From assembly GCF_000523235.1 (NCBI RefSeq), contig NZ_CP006850.1, positions 3,782,001 to 3,846,000 of the forward strand: 64,000 nt of DNA, written 5' to 3'. This document shows positions 8,688 to 17,156 of this stretch, one piece after another. A program made the position numbers and the translations under genes. How positions within the stretch are numbered: position 1 is the stretch's first letter; every line of letters starts with the position of its first letter. The notes below the pieces were generated by a model, which worked only from the letters and a program-made list of their open reading frames with translations, had not been told where the DNA came from and did no database searches. The stretch comes from Nocardia nova SH22a. GTDB lineage: Bacteria; Actinomycetota; Actinomycetes; Mycobacteriales; Mycobacteriaceae.

Positions 8688-9395
8688 TCAGACGAGGCGG
8701 TGCCCGCCGTCGACGTGCAGGACGGTTCCGGTCGTGAAGCCGTTGTCGATGACGGCGTGGAAGGCGGCCGCGATGTCGGCGGGGGAGCCGACGCGGCCGC
8801 TGGGCAGCCGCGCGGCCATCTCGGTGAGGCGCCGATGCTTGTCCGGACCGGCGAAGTCGTCCCAGATCGGGGTGTCGACCCAGCCGGGAGACACCGCGTT
8901 GACGCGGACGGGCGCCATTTCGAGGGCCAGCGCGCGGACGAGCCCTTCCAGCGCGGCATTGGCGGTGGCGACCAGCGATCCGCCGGTGGCGGGGCGATAG
9001 GCGGCGATGCCGGAGGTGACGGTGAGGGAGTCGCGGACGCGCCCGGCGGCGTGTTTGGCCACGAGCCAGGGGCCGAGGACCTTGATGTCGAGGACCGTGT
9101 GCGCGTCGCCGGTGGTGAGTTCGGTGAGCGGGCCGTAGCCGTGGCGCATGTCGGCGGCGGTGACGACGACGTGGTCGGGGTTTTCGATGCGGTCGAAAAG
9201 TGTTGCGATGGAGTCTTCGTCGGCGATGTCGACCGGGTGGGTGGTGAGGTGGTCGTGATCGAGCCGGTCGGCCGCGGCGGTGAGTCGGCGCGGGTCGCGG
9301 GCGGCGACGGTGACGTGGTGACCGGCGTGCAGGAGTCGCTGGGCGAGCGCGAAACCCATTCCTGAGCTGCCGCCGATGACGAGGGTGTGGGTCAT
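8688..9395 (-). CDS. Short-chain dehydrogenase/reductase-like protein with degenerate active site
   Basis: A 235-residue Rossmann protein. The cofactor motif (LVIGGSSGMGFALAQRL) is intact and Ser128 of the catalytic triad is present in TVTSGIAAY. At the usual YxxxK position the sequence reads VATAN, so the catalytic Tyr is Val142 and the Lys is Asn146. The C-terminal NAVSPGWVDTPIW and GTVLHVDGGHRLV motifs are typical of SDRs. The protein may bind NAD(P) without classical dehydrogenase chemistry, or may use a different mechanism. It is divergent from an XRE regulator and is probably controlled by it. Confidence 0.85.
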   Translation of the reverse strand: MTHTLVIGGSSGMGFALAQRLLHAGHHVTVAARDPRRLTAAADRLDHDHLTTHPVDIADEDSIATLFDRIENPDHVVVTAADMRHGYGPLTELTTGDAHTVLDIKVLGPWLVAKHAAGRVRDSLTVTSGIAAYRPATGGSLVATANAALEGLVRALALEMAPVRVNAVSPGWVDTPIWDDFAGPDKHRRLTEMAARLPSGRVGSPADIAAAFHAVIDNGFTTGTVLHVDGGHRLV

Positions 9396-9440
9396 GGTTG
9401 TCACTGTGCTGCGTGGGAACGGGTGCGGGGAGACCGCGTG

Positions 9441-9461
9441 AGCCCTGGTCCTGGCAGGGCT
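9441..9461. promoter_or_regulatory. Inverted repeat AGCCCTG-N7-CAGGGCT between SDR and XRE genes
   Basis: The perfect 7-bp arms at 9441-9447 and 9455-9461 lie in the 101-bp divergent gap, 36 bp before the regulator start. This is a candidate operator for the XRE regulator. Confidence 0.5.
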
Positions 9462-9496
9462 ACCCGGCCGGGCGGAGAAGCGGGCAGACTGGTGGA

Positions 9497-10363
9497 GTGA
9501 ACGATCGTGCGCTGGGGGACTTTCTGCGGGCGCGCCGGGCGCGGTTGCAGCCCTCGCAGGTAGGTCTGCCGCCGGGGGTACGGCGGCGGCAGACTGCGGG
9601 CCTGCGCCGGGAAGAGGTGGCGGCGCTGGCGGCGCTGAGCGTGGATTACTACATCCGGCTGGAGCAGGGGCGCGATCGTAATCCGAGTTCGGAGGTGCTG
9701 TCCGCGCTGGCGTCGGCGTTGTTGCTCGATGCCGACGAGACCGCGCATCTGCGGGGGCTGGCGCGGCTGGCGGGTGGCCGGGCACCGGCGGCGCCCACGG
9801 TGGGGGTGGCCGGGCCGGGGCTGCGGCTGATGCTCGGATCGTTGCGTCCGACACCGGCTTTCGTACTCGATCAGGTGAGTAATGTGCTGGCCGCGAATCC
9901 GGAGGGCTGGCGGTTGCTGTGGGGTATCGAGGAGTGGGAGCCGGTGCGCCGCAATTTGATCCGGTATGTGTTCACCCATCCGGCGGCGCGGGCGGTGTTC
10001 GAGGATTGGACGGGGATGGCGCGGGACTGTGTCGCGCATCTGCGGGTCGTGCAGGGGGAGGGGACGCACGATGCCGCACTCGCGGCGCTGACGGGTGAAT
10101 TGTGCGCCGCGAGTGCGGAGTTCGACGAGCTGTGGGCGCATTACGACGTGCGCACCAAGCGGGGGACCCGGCGGATGTTCCGGCACCCGGTGGTGGGCCG
10201 GATGGAGTTGACCTCGGAGATCCTGACGGCGCCGGATGGTCAGCGGCTGGTGGCGTTCCAGGCGGAGCCGGGCAGTCCGGACCGGGATGCGGTGACGTTG
10301 TTAGGGCTGATGGGTGATGACGTACCAGAGTGCGGCGAGGGTGCCGAGCACGAACAGCGGTGA
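9497..10363 (+). CDS. XRE-family regulator with MmyB-like ligand-binding domain
   Basis: A 288-residue regulator. The N-terminal helix-turn-helix contains TAGLRREEVAALAALSVDYYIRLEQGRD, the signature of the large actinobacterial group that pairs an Xre-type DNA-binding domain with an MmyB-like (MLTR) sensor domain. The sensor part holds TPAFVLDQVSNVLAANPEGW and later HPVVGRMELTSEIL. The GTG at 9497 follows GGTGGA; upstream codons lack homology. Group members usually control a divergent SDR or other oxidoreductase gene, matching the arrangement here. The last 63 bp overlap the convergent membrane hydrolase gene. Confidence 0.88.
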   Translation: MNDRALGDFLRARRARLQPSQVGLPPGVRRRQTAGLRREEVAALAALSVDYYIRLEQGRDRNPSSEVLSALASALLLDADETAHLRGLARLAGGRAPAAPTVGVAGPGLRLMLGSLRPTPAFVLDQVSNVLAANPEGWRLLWGIEEWEPVRRNLIRYVFTHPAARAVFEDWTGMARDCVAHLRVVQGEGTHDAALAALTGELCAASAEFDELWAHYDVRTKRGTRRMFRHPVVGRMELTSEILTAPDGQRLVAFQAEPGSPDRDAVTLLGLMGDDVPECGEGAEHEQR

Positions 10364-11011
10364 GAGGATCCAGGTTTCGACCTTGTTGCCGGTGCGGTCG
10401 ACGATCGGGATGCGGGTGCGGATGTCGAGGGGCCAGAACAGGCGGCAGCCGCGGTCGGTGAGGCAGTCGCCGAGGAGGTGGGCGAGGGAGCCGAGGCCGA
10501 CGGAGAAGGGGAGCCAGGCGGGTTTGTCGGAGATCCACTGGTCCATAGCGAAGGTTCCGGCCCCGGCGAGGATGACGATGGTGGCGTAGGAGCGGAATCC
10601 CTCGCCGGGTGGGCAGAGGTTGAGGGCCCGGACGGCGAGGGCGAGCAGGAAGAACACGAGTGAGAGGGTGAAGTAGCGGCCGATCCAGTGTTCGCCCGCC
10701 CAGGTGCCGAAGGCGATCGCGACGACGAAGGCCAGGGAGTGGGTGGCGTGGCGGTGTCCGCCGGAGACGGTGGAGATGACTTTGCAGGCCGCGTGTGAAA
10801 CCGGGCCGAGCACATGCGAAATGGTGCCGCTGGGATGGTCGGCGTCGGGGAGCAGGGCGGCGCCGGCGGTGAGGAATGTTCCCATCAGCAGGTCGACGGT
10901 GCCGAGGTGGCCGATCTGTGCGGCGGGGAAGGTCAGTATCGAAAGTGGTAGCGCGGCAGCGGCTCCCGCCCACGCGAGCGCACCACTGGTCGCATGTGAA
11001 TGTCCTAGCAC
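10301..11011 (-). CDS. Membrane-bound metal-dependent hydrolase (YdjM/DUF457-like)
   Basis: A 236-residue multi-span membrane protein. It has the YdjM/LexA-binding-type motifs: GHSHATSGA at the N-terminus, LLPDADHPSGTISH with its Asp/His cluster, HRHATHS, and a C-terminal HLLGDCLTDRG. The conserved His and Asp residues sit at membrane faces and are thought to bind metal. The biochemical role of the family is not established. The GTG at 11011 is chosen because it begins the conserved motif; the open frame extends upstream without homology. It lies 43 bp downstream of the kinase gene on the same strand and may be co-transcribed with it. Confidence 0.8.
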   Translation of the reverse strand: MLGHSHATSGALAWAGAAAALPLSILTFPAAQIGHLGTVDLLMGTFLTAGAALLPDADHPSGTISHVLGPVSHAACKVISTVSGGHRHATHSLAFVVAIAFGTWAGEHWIGRYFTLSLVFFLLALAVRALNLCPPGEGFRSYATIVILAGAGTFAMDQWISDKPAWLPFSVGLGSLAHLLGDCLTDRGCRLFWPLDIRTRIPIVDRTGNKVETWILSPLFVLGTLAALWYVITHQP

Positions 11012-11054
11012 CGCCTCGAGATTAGACGATCTTGGTCGGACGACCGTACTCGCC

Positions 11055-13346
11055 TCAGGTGCGGGGGTGCGGGTCGAGGACGCGGTCGAGGGCGTTGAGG
11101 TCGGTTTCGAGTGCGTAGAAGGTGCGCAGGGTGATGAGGAAGGCGAAAAGTCCTCCGACACAGAGTCCGACGATGGGTCCGATGACGAGCTGTTGCTGGT
11201 CGGGGGTGAGGAAGACGAGTCCGGCGGGGACGCCGATGAGCGGTACGCAGGCGGCGACGCCGAGGTAGATGCGGCTGCGGTGGACCATGCGCCGGAGCAT
11301 GGCGGCGTCGGCGGGGGTGGTGGGGCCCGCGGCGACCAATCCCGGGTAGTACCAGTGCAATACGAAGTAGGTGACGGGGAAGTAGGTGTAGACGACCGCG
11401 ACGCAGGCGGCGACGAGGTAACAGGCGATGAGGCTGGTGGTGAGTCCGGCGGGGAGTCCGCCGAGGCGGTGGAGTTCGGCGAGGAAGATGGCGAGTGCGG
11501 CCAGCCATCCGGCGAAGGTGGCGATGGCGATGCGGTCGCCGCAGGCGAGGGTGGCGGCACGGGCTGCGGCGAGGGTGTCGGCGTCGAATTGTCTGCCGCG
11601 GCGTAGTCCGTTGGGGACGATGAATACCGATCTGCACCAGTAGAGCAGGGCGCCGATGGCGATGGGGTAGCCGATGAGGATGACGATGATGCCGAGTCGT
11701 GCGACTTGGCCGGCGGCGTCGGGGCCGAGTGCGTCGCGGATGAGGCGCAGGTCGTGGGAGCCGAGGTAGAGGCCGGCGAGGAGGTGGCCGAGGAGGCTGG
11801 AGAGGGTGACGACGGGCATGGGGCGCATGCGCAGGCGGGCGCGCAGGCTGTGGGTGGGTGGGTCGACGAGGTCGCGGGCGGCGCGGTCCTGGCTGAGGTC
11901 GAGTTGCTGGGCGAGTTCGGCGCCGGTGGCGTAGCGGTCGGCGGGGTCGGGGGACAGGCAGGTGAGCAGGGCGTGGCGCAGGAGGGCGGGGGTGTCGGGG
12001 GGTAGGTCGGCGTCGAAGCGTTCGGCGATGGGGGTGCGGCGCCGGTCGATCATGGCTTGGAGTGATTGTTCGGTTTCGCCGGCGTCGTGGCCGTCGTCGA
12101 AGGGGATGCGGCCGGTGAGCAGTTCCCAGAGGACGACGGCGAGGGCGTAGAGGTCGGCGCGGGTGTCCAGGTCGGCGGCGGTGGTGTCGAGGTTGGGGTG
12201 GCAGGCCTCGAGTTGTTCGGGGGCCATGTAGGGCAGGGAGCCGCCGAAGTAGGCGACGGGGTTGGCGCCGGGGAGGTGGCGGCTGAAGCTGATGTTGAAG
12301 TCGGCGAGTTTGGGTTGTCCGTCGGCGGTGAGCAGGACGTTGGCGGGTTTGATGTCGCGGTGCAGGATGCCGCGGTGGTTGGCGTAGTCGAGGGCGGCGG
12401 CGAGGCGGCTGCCGAGGCGGGCGACGGTTTCGGGCCAGCTGAGGCGGGAGATTTCGGTGCGGGTGGGGGAGGGTTGTGGTTCGAGTACGCCGCCGGTGGT
12501 GGTGGCGGCGTCGATGGCTTCGAGCAGCAGTTGTCCGTTGCGTTGTGCGGGGGTGGTGCGGCGGAGCATGCGCAGGACGCCGAGCAGGGTGCCTCCGGGC
12601 ACGTACTGCATGTACATGAGTTTGAGGTGCTGGTCGGTGATCTGGCGTTTGTCGAAGACTCGGACGATGTGGTCGTGGTCGAGTTGGGCGAGGGTTTGTG
12701 GTTCGCTGCCGCGGTCGTGGGAGATCTTGACGGCGACGAGGCGGCCCATGGAGCGTTGGCGGGCGAGGAAGACGCGGGCGAAGGCGCCTTGGCCGAGGGG
12801 GAGCAGGAGGTCGAAGTCGTCGACGGTGGCGCCGGGGTTGATGGTGTCGAGGGCGTCGAGGGCGGTGGGGTCGGCGAGCATGGTGGTGCGCAGTGCGGGT
12901 TCGGCGTCGGGGTCGGCGGGGTCGTCCTGGTGGCCGGTGTCGAGTCGCTGGCTGATGCGGGCCATCTGGGTGGGGTAGTCCTGCCGGTATTCGGTGAGGT
13001 CGACGTCGTGGTTGTCGCGGCGGCTGCGGGCGCTGATCTCTTCGTAGACGAGGTCGGGGGGTAGTGGTGCGGCGGTGAGTTCGGGGAAGCGGCGGCTGTA
13101 GTCGGCGAGGCGGGGGGCGTCGGTGTCGCGTTGCCAGCGTTCGTGGAGGTCGACCTTGATGAGTTCGATGAGGGCGCTGCGGCGGAGGGCGGGTTCCGCG
13201 GGCAGGTGTGCGGAGAGATCGGGTGGGTCGCCCGGCGTCTGCCATTGCTGGGCGAACCGGGCGACGAGGGAGGTCAACGCGGTCTGCGTTGCGGTGGCGC
13301 GGTCGGCACCGGGGTCGGGTGCGGTCGCGCCGAGGTCGTGTGTCAT
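11055..13346 (-). CDS. Membrane Ser/Thr protein kinase with DFN variant
   Basis: A 763-residue protein. Residues 25-135 form an N-terminal region (WQTPGDPPDLSAHLP, then ELIKVDLHERW and LADYSRRFPEL) like that found before kinase domains in many planctomycete-type kinases. The kinase domain spans about 180-455: Gly loop LGQGAFARV (184-192), Lys207 in VAVKIS, HRDIKPANVLL with Asp331, DFN at 349-351 instead of DFG, and APE at 375-377. About 270 residues at the C-terminus hold roughly six membrane helices and no extracellular PASTA repeats. The kinase domain should be active since Lys, Asp and the metal-binding Asp are present. The ATG at 13346 is chosen; the frame reaches 13409. Confidence 0.88.
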   Translation of the reverse strand: MTHDLGATAPDPGADRATATQTALTSLVARFAQQWQTPGDPPDLSAHLPAEPALRRSALIELIKVDLHERWQRDTDAPRLADYSRRFPELTAAPLPPDLVYEEISARSRRDNHDVDLTEYRQDYPTQMARISQRLDTGHQDDPADPDAEPALRTTMLADPTALDALDTINPGATVDDFDLLLPLGQGAFARVFLARQRSMGRLVAVKISHDRGSEPQTLAQLDHDHIVRVFDKRQITDQHLKLMYMQYVPGGTLLGVLRMLRRTTPAQRNGQLLLEAIDAATTTGGVLEPQPSPTRTEISRLSWPETVARLGSRLAAALDYANHRGILHRDIKPANVLLTADGQPKLADFNISFSRHLPGANPVAYFGGSLPYMAPEQLEACHPNLDTTAADLDTRADLYALAVVLWELLTGRIPFDDGHDAGETEQSLQAMIDRRRTPIAERFDADLPPDTPALLRHALLTCLSPDPADRYATGAELAQQLDLSQDRAARDLVDPPTHSLRARLRMRPMPVVTLSSLLGHLLAGLYLGSHDLRLIRDALGPDAAGQVARLGIIVILIGYPIAIGALLYWCRSVFIVPNGLRRGRQFDADTLAAARAATLACGDRIAIATFAGWLAALAIFLAELHRLGGLPAGLTTSLIACYLVAACVAVVYTYFPVTYFVLHWYYPGLVAAGPTTPADAAMLRRMVHRSRIYLGVAACVPLIGVPAGLVFLTPDQQQLVIGPIVGLCVGGLFAFLITLRTFYALETDLNALDRVLDPHPRT

Positions 13347-13608
13347 CCTCGCTCGCTTCGAGATCGGTGGTACCCGGGCCCGCACCCGAGAATAGGTGAA
13401 TCCTCCCATGAATCATGGTGAACGTGCCGATACCGTTACGTTATACGGGATTTGGGGTGGGGTGTGCGGGGTGCCCGGTGGTGGGAAGGGTGCGGGTGGC
13501 GGATTGCAGACGAGGGCTGGCATTAGTTGACAGAAGCGAGATAAGCTCCGGTCGATCGCAGAATCCATCGAGCGGCCGTGGGGTCGTTCTCGTCGAAAGG
13601 GGACCGCC
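13347..13608. other. Divergent intergenic region with possible promoter
   Basis: No gene is seen. TTGACA (13527-13532) is a possible -35 element for the plus-strand gene at 13609, though no well-spaced -10 follows. The region also serves as the upstream region of the kinase gene. Confidence 0.35.
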
Positions 13609-14355
13609 GTGTCGGTGCCGGCCGCGGTGAAGTCCGAGATCCAGAACATCGGGGGCGCGTTCATGTTCTCCCGCGAGACGAAGGCGTTCGGTGCGAGCAC
13701 CGGGGTGGACGGTTTCATCGGCCCGTACACCCGCGGCCGTGGCGGTGTGCTCGGCGACGTGGATGCCGACGTGGTGACCGCCGCGTTCGGGTTCTTCGAA
13801 CCGGCGACCGTGCGGGCGGCGTGGGAGTCGGTGTCGATGCCGCCCGCCGAGGCGGCATCGGGCTATCTGGCGGCGTGCCGGGATTTCGGGCGCCGCAAAC
13901 TGGCCGGATTCGATTCCGCCGAGCGGCTGGCCGAACTGTTGCAGACGGTGGTGGACGACGCCGATGTGGCGGGTGTGAGCCTGTTCGCGGGCTGGCGGGC
14001 GCTGCCGTCGGCGCCGGACGCGCCGGGGCAGGTGCTGCAGCTGATCCACTGTCTGCGGGAGTTGCGCGGCGGAGTGCATCTGATCGCGGTGCGGTCGGTG
14101 GGATTGGCGCCGTTCGAGGCGGTGCTGATCGGTGGTTCGCCGCTGGCCGACGGTCCCACCCAGGCACGGCGGTTCGGGTGGGGAGATCGGGTGGACTCGA
14201 CGGAGGTGACCGTGGCGATGCGGCAGCGCTGGGATGCGGCCGAGGCGCTGACCGACGAGCTGATCGCACCGGCGTTCGCGGGGCTGGACGAGGCCGCGGG
14301 CAAGGAACTGGTCACGTTGCTGCAGGAGGCGCACGCCACGGTTTTCACGCGCTGA
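13609..14355 (+). CDS. SCO6745-family (HTH_67-like) protein
   Basis: A 248-residue soluble protein resembling the actinobacterial SCO6745 family. Its helical N-terminus (VKSEIQNIGGAFMFSRETKAFGA) is followed by a small-residue-rich segment and by DADVVTAAFGFFEPATVRAAW, which corresponds to the family's conserved 'AAFYNFxPxxVxxAxP' motif. A winged-helix-like fold has been assigned to the family, but the function is unknown. It has no membrane segments. The GTG at 13609 follows AAAGGGGA. It stands apart from the kinase behind it and from the small gene in front. Confidence 0.6.
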   Translation: MSVPAAVKSEIQNIGGAFMFSRETKAFGASTGVDGFIGPYTRGRGGVLGDVDADVVTAAFGFFEPATVRAAWESVSMPPAEAASGYLAACRDFGRRKLAGFDSAERLAELLQTVVDDADVAGVSLFAGWRALPSAPDAPGQVLQLIHCLRELRGGVHLIAVRSVGLAPFEAVLIGGSPLADGPTQARRFGWGDRVDSTEVTVAMRQRWDAAEALTDELIAPAFAGLDEAAGKELVTLLQEAHATVFTR

Positions 14356-14632
14356 TCCGCGGCCACGCCTTGCCGCGCGCGGGCGGTACACACGATTGTG
14401 ATACCGGCTGCGGTCGCGGCGGCGGGTCGAGCACCGATCCGGCCGGGCGGACTGGATATTCTCGCGGTACTGCTGGAGTTGCCGCACACGGTGGTGACGG
14501 ACTCCGAGGCGGCGGTGCGTAATCGGCCGTGTCCGACCGTGCGGCCGGATATGTTGCGACGGATGGATCGGCTGGTGCCGGTCGATCCGCTGCCTCGAGC
14601 CAGGGCTGCTCGACGACGAGGAGAGGACCGCG

Positions 14633-15175
14633 ATGATGGCACCGGCCCTGAGCCCCAGGATCTCCCGGCTGCGTGGGTTGATCGACCATCCGGCGACGCC
14701 GCCGGCCGAACGCGATGCCGCGCAGCGCATGCTGGATCGGATTCTGGCCAAGCATCCGTCGTCGGGGCCGGTGGGCGATCGTGATTACGGGCAGCGGTAT
14801 CACCGGATCGGGCGGCATGCGACGCTGGCGAGTATCGCGGAGATGATCGGTCAGGACATCGCTTTCGCGAAGGTCTTCAGCATGCCGCAGCATCGGGCCG
14901 AGATCGTGGAGCGGTCTCCGATCCGGGATGCGCCGGTGGAGATCGGTTATTCGGTGGCCGCGCCGTATGTCGGCAAGATCATCGTGACGATCGAGGGGGT
15001 GCCGCGGGAGTGGGGGTGGGTCAGCGATTGCGGTATCGACAATCCGAGTCCGGCGCTGCAGGAGCTGGCCGACGAGGTCGCCGAGATCATGAACGCCTAC
15101 AACCACGACGGCAGTGATATCGGTAAGCGGTTCTTCGCGTGTGTGCGGGTTCCGGGGCGGACGCTGATCTGGTGA
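14633..15175 (+). CDS. Conserved hypothetical protein, possible DUF2786-like N-terminus
   Basis: A 180-residue protein that I do not recognise with confidence. The N-terminal helical segment (RLRGLIDHPATPPAERDAAQRMLDRILAKH) resembles the N-terminal repeat of DUF2786 and similar phage or actinobacterial proteins. The rest is mixed alpha/beta with VGKIIVTIEGVPREWGW. GAGAGG 6 bases before the ATG at 14633 supports the start; a second ATG follows directly. Its stop is 3 bp from the end of the convergent monooxygenase gene. The function is not predictable. Confidence 0.6.
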   Translation: MMAPALSPRISRLRGLIDHPATPPAERDAAQRMLDRILAKHPSSGPVGDRDYGQRYHRIGRHATLASIAEMIGQDIAFAKVFSMPQHRAEIVERSPIRDAPVEIGYSVAAPYVGKIIVTIEGVPREWGWVSDCGIDNPSPALQELADEVAEIMNAYNHDGSDIGKRFFACVRVPGRTLIW

Positions 15176-15178
15176 CGG

Positions 15179-16417
15179 TTATCGGGGGCGCGCGAAGTCG
15201 GGGGCGTGTTCGGGTCTGATGCCGAGACCGCCGAGGCGTGCGGTGAGCCCGCGCAGTGCGGGGAAGCGCCGCAGCAGCCGTAGTGGGAGCGGGAGCCGGT
15301 CGGGGTCGAGGGTGGCGCGCAGGGCGGGGCGCAGCAGCATGTCGTGTTCGCCGCGCTGGGATCGTTGCGCGACGAGCATCGGCAGGGTGCGCCGTCGCTG
15401 GACCCGGGCGAGGTCGGTGGTGGTGACCAGGTCCCGGCGCAGGGGTTCGGCGAGCAGGCGGGCCGCGGCTGCGGCGTCCTGGACGGCGAGGTTGATGCCG
15501 ACGCCGCCGACGGGGGACATGGTGTGGGCGGCGTCGCCCAGGCACAGCACGCCGTCGCCGTACCAGCGGCGTAGCCGGTTCATGCCGGTTTCGAGCAGTT
15601 TGACGTCGTCCCAGTCGCGCAGGGTGTCCAGGTGGGGTTCGGGCCAGTCGAACAGGGCCGCGAGGCGGGCGCGGAGTTCGGCGATGTCGGCGGTGCGGCG
15701 GGTGGTGTCGGTGCCCTTCTCGATGAGGTAGGAGGTCTGGTAGTAGTCGCCGCGGTCCATGGTGACCGCGGCCTGTCCGCCGCCGAAGTGGCCGAACACT
15801 TCGCCGTCGAGACCGGAGGCGGGGGCGCCGGCGGGTTTGGGGATGCGGACCTGCCAGACGTCCATCGGGACCTCGGTCTCGAGGGGACGCAGGCCCGCGG
15901 CCCGGCGCACGATCGAGTGGCGGCCGTCGCAGCCGACGGTGAGGGTGGCGGCGAGTTGCCTGGTCTGCCCGGTGTCGTCGAGGTAGTGCACGCCGGTGAC
16001 CCGGCCGTCGCGGTCGCGTCGCAGGCCGGTGACCGTGCAGTCGCGGTGCAGGGTGAAGGTGGGTTCGCGGGTGGCGGCCTCGGCGAGCAGGTCGAGGAAG
16101 TCCCATTGCGGCACCATCGCGATGTAGTTGTGCCGCCCCGGGATTCGGCGGAAGTCGGCCATGACGACGGTGGTGGCGCCGATGCGGACGCGCATCTGTT
16201 CGAGCCGTCCGGCGGGGAGTTCGGCGAAGCGTTCGCCCAGGCCGAGTTCGTCGAGCAGGGCCAGGGTGGACGGGTGCACGGTGTCGCCGCGGAAGTCGCG
16301 CAGGAAGTCGGCGTGTTTCTCCAGGACGGTGACCTGCACGCCCGCGCGGGCGAGGAGTAGTCCCAGCATCATGCCCGCGGGCCCGCCGCCGACGACGGCG
16401 CATCGGGTTCGTTCCAT
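15179..16417 (-). CDS. FAD-dependent aromatic-ring-hydroxylase-type monooxygenase
   Basis: A 412-residue class A flavoprotein monooxygenase. CAVVGGGPAGMMLGLLLARAG is the FAD-binding GxGxxG motif, TVGCDGRHSIVRRAAG the DG motif, and GVLCLGDAAHTMSPVGGVGINLAVQDA the GD motif; all three are intact. The protein resembles UbiH/PHBH-like hydroxylases. The ATG at 16417 begins MERTRCAVVGGG; the frame continues upstream into the regulator's promoter without homology. It is divergent from the TetR gene at 16480 across a short AT-rich gap with an operator-like palindrome, so it is probably repressed by that regulator. The substrate is unknown. Confidence 0.88.
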   Translation of the reverse strand: MERTRCAVVGGGPAGMMLGLLLARAGVQVTVLEKHADFLRDFRGDTVHPSTLALLDELGLGERFAELPAGRLEQMRVRIGATTVVMADFRRIPGRHNYIAMVPQWDFLDLLAEAATREPTFTLHRDCTVTGLRRDRDGRVTGVHYLDDTGQTRQLAATLTVGCDGRHSIVRRAAGLRPLETEVPMDVWQVRIPKPAGAPASGLDGEVFGHFGGGQAAVTMDRGDYYQTSYLIEKGTDTTRRTADIAELRARLAALFDWPEPHLDTLRDWDDVKLLETGMNRLRRWYGDGVLCLGDAAHTMSPVGGVGINLAVQDAAAAARLLAEPLRRDLVTTTDLARVQRRRTLPMLVAQRSQRGEHDMLLRPALRATLDPDRLPLPLRLLRRFPALRGLTARLGGLGIRPEHAPDFARPR

Positions 16418-16446
16418 GGCGTCACGGTAGCAGAAATTTATATTGA

Positions 16447-16460
16447 CTCTAAAAATAGAG
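16447..16460. promoter_or_regulatory. Candidate TetR operator CTCTA-AAAA-TAGAG
   Basis: Perfect 5-bp arms lie in the 62-bp AT-rich gap between the divergent monooxygenase and TetR starts. TTGACT (16443-16448) overlaps it and could be a -35 element toward the TetR gene. Confidence 0.55.
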
Positions 16461-16479
16461 ACAGTGTAATAATTATTGC

Positions 16480-17079
16480 GTGACGCCCTCCGGACTCCGC
16501 GAACAGAAGAAGAAACGCACCAAGCAGGCGCTGATCCGGTCCGCGCTGAACCTGTTCGCGGACAAGGGATACGACGCCACCACCGTCGCGGAGATCGCCA
16601 CCGCCGCCGAGGTGTCACCGGCGACGTTCTTCAACTATTTCGCCACCAAGGACGAGGTGGTCTTCGCCGACGACGACCTCTACGACGATCTGGTGGGCCA
16701 GGCGCTGGCGCGGCGCACGACCCGGGAGGGCCCGGCCGATCTGCTGTTGCGGGTGGTGCGCGAGATCGCCGCGGCCGATGCGTGGAGCTTCCCGCTCGAC
16801 CACGAGCTGACCGATGTGCGCGCCCGCCTGATCGCCGAGGTGCCCGCGCTACAGGCGGGTGCGTTTCTGCGCCTGGCCGCACTGCAGCAGCGCCTGGCCG
16901 ACGCCCTGCTCGATATCCACCCCGACGAGGTGGACCGGTTGTATGCCACCGCTCTGACCGGATCGGTACTGGGCGCGGTGGACGCGGTCCTGCGCGGCAC
17001 CGGCGGCGACGTCACCTCCCGCACCGCCGACGTGACCGCTGCCGCCGAGATCGCGCTGCGCGGTCACCTTCGCGAATAA
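16480..17079 (+). CDS. TetR-family transcriptional regulator
   Basis: A 199-residue regulator. The N-terminus (REQKKKRTKQALIRSALNLFADKG) leads into TVAEIATAAEVSPATFFNYFATKDEVV, the TetR helix-turn-helix. The rest is an all-helical ligand-binding domain. It sits between two flavin monooxygenase genes: divergent from the first and 77 bp upstream of the second in the same direction. It may control both. It starts at GTG 16480, which is close to where a leaderless transcript from the AT-rich promoter would begin. Confidence 0.88.
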   Translation: MTPSGLREQKKKRTKQALIRSALNLFADKGYDATTVAEIATAAEVSPATFFNYFATKDEVVFADDDLYDDLVGQALARRTTREGPADLLLRVVREIAAADAWSFPLDHELTDVRARLIAEVPALQAGAFLRLAALQQRLADALLDIHPDEVDRLYATALTGSVLGAVDAVLRGTGGDVTSRTADVTAAAEIALRGHLRE

Positions 17080-17120
17080 CGCTGAACCACAACACTGTTC
17101 ATCACCTGTCCGAATACCGG

Positions 17121-17147
17121 AAGGAGAGGGGCCGCGCCCGCGGCCCC
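17121..17147 (+). promoter_or_regulatory. Distant ribosome-binding site followed by a perfect GC hairpin
   Basis: A strong Shine-Dalgarno-like run (AAGGAGAGG, 17121-17129) lies 27 bases before the ATG at 17157, too far for normal use. GGGGCCGC (17128-17135) pairs perfectly with GCGGCCCC (17140-17147). If this hairpin folds, the run is brought to about 9 bases from the ATG, a normal distance. It may be a translation-control structure. Confidence 0.45.
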
Positions 17148-17156
17148 GATACGATC

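Noticed and set aside
14398-14784. A small plus-strand frame before the hypothetical gene at 14633
   Set aside because: It overlaps the better-supported gene (which has a ribosome-binding site and homology-like pattern) and lacks both itself.
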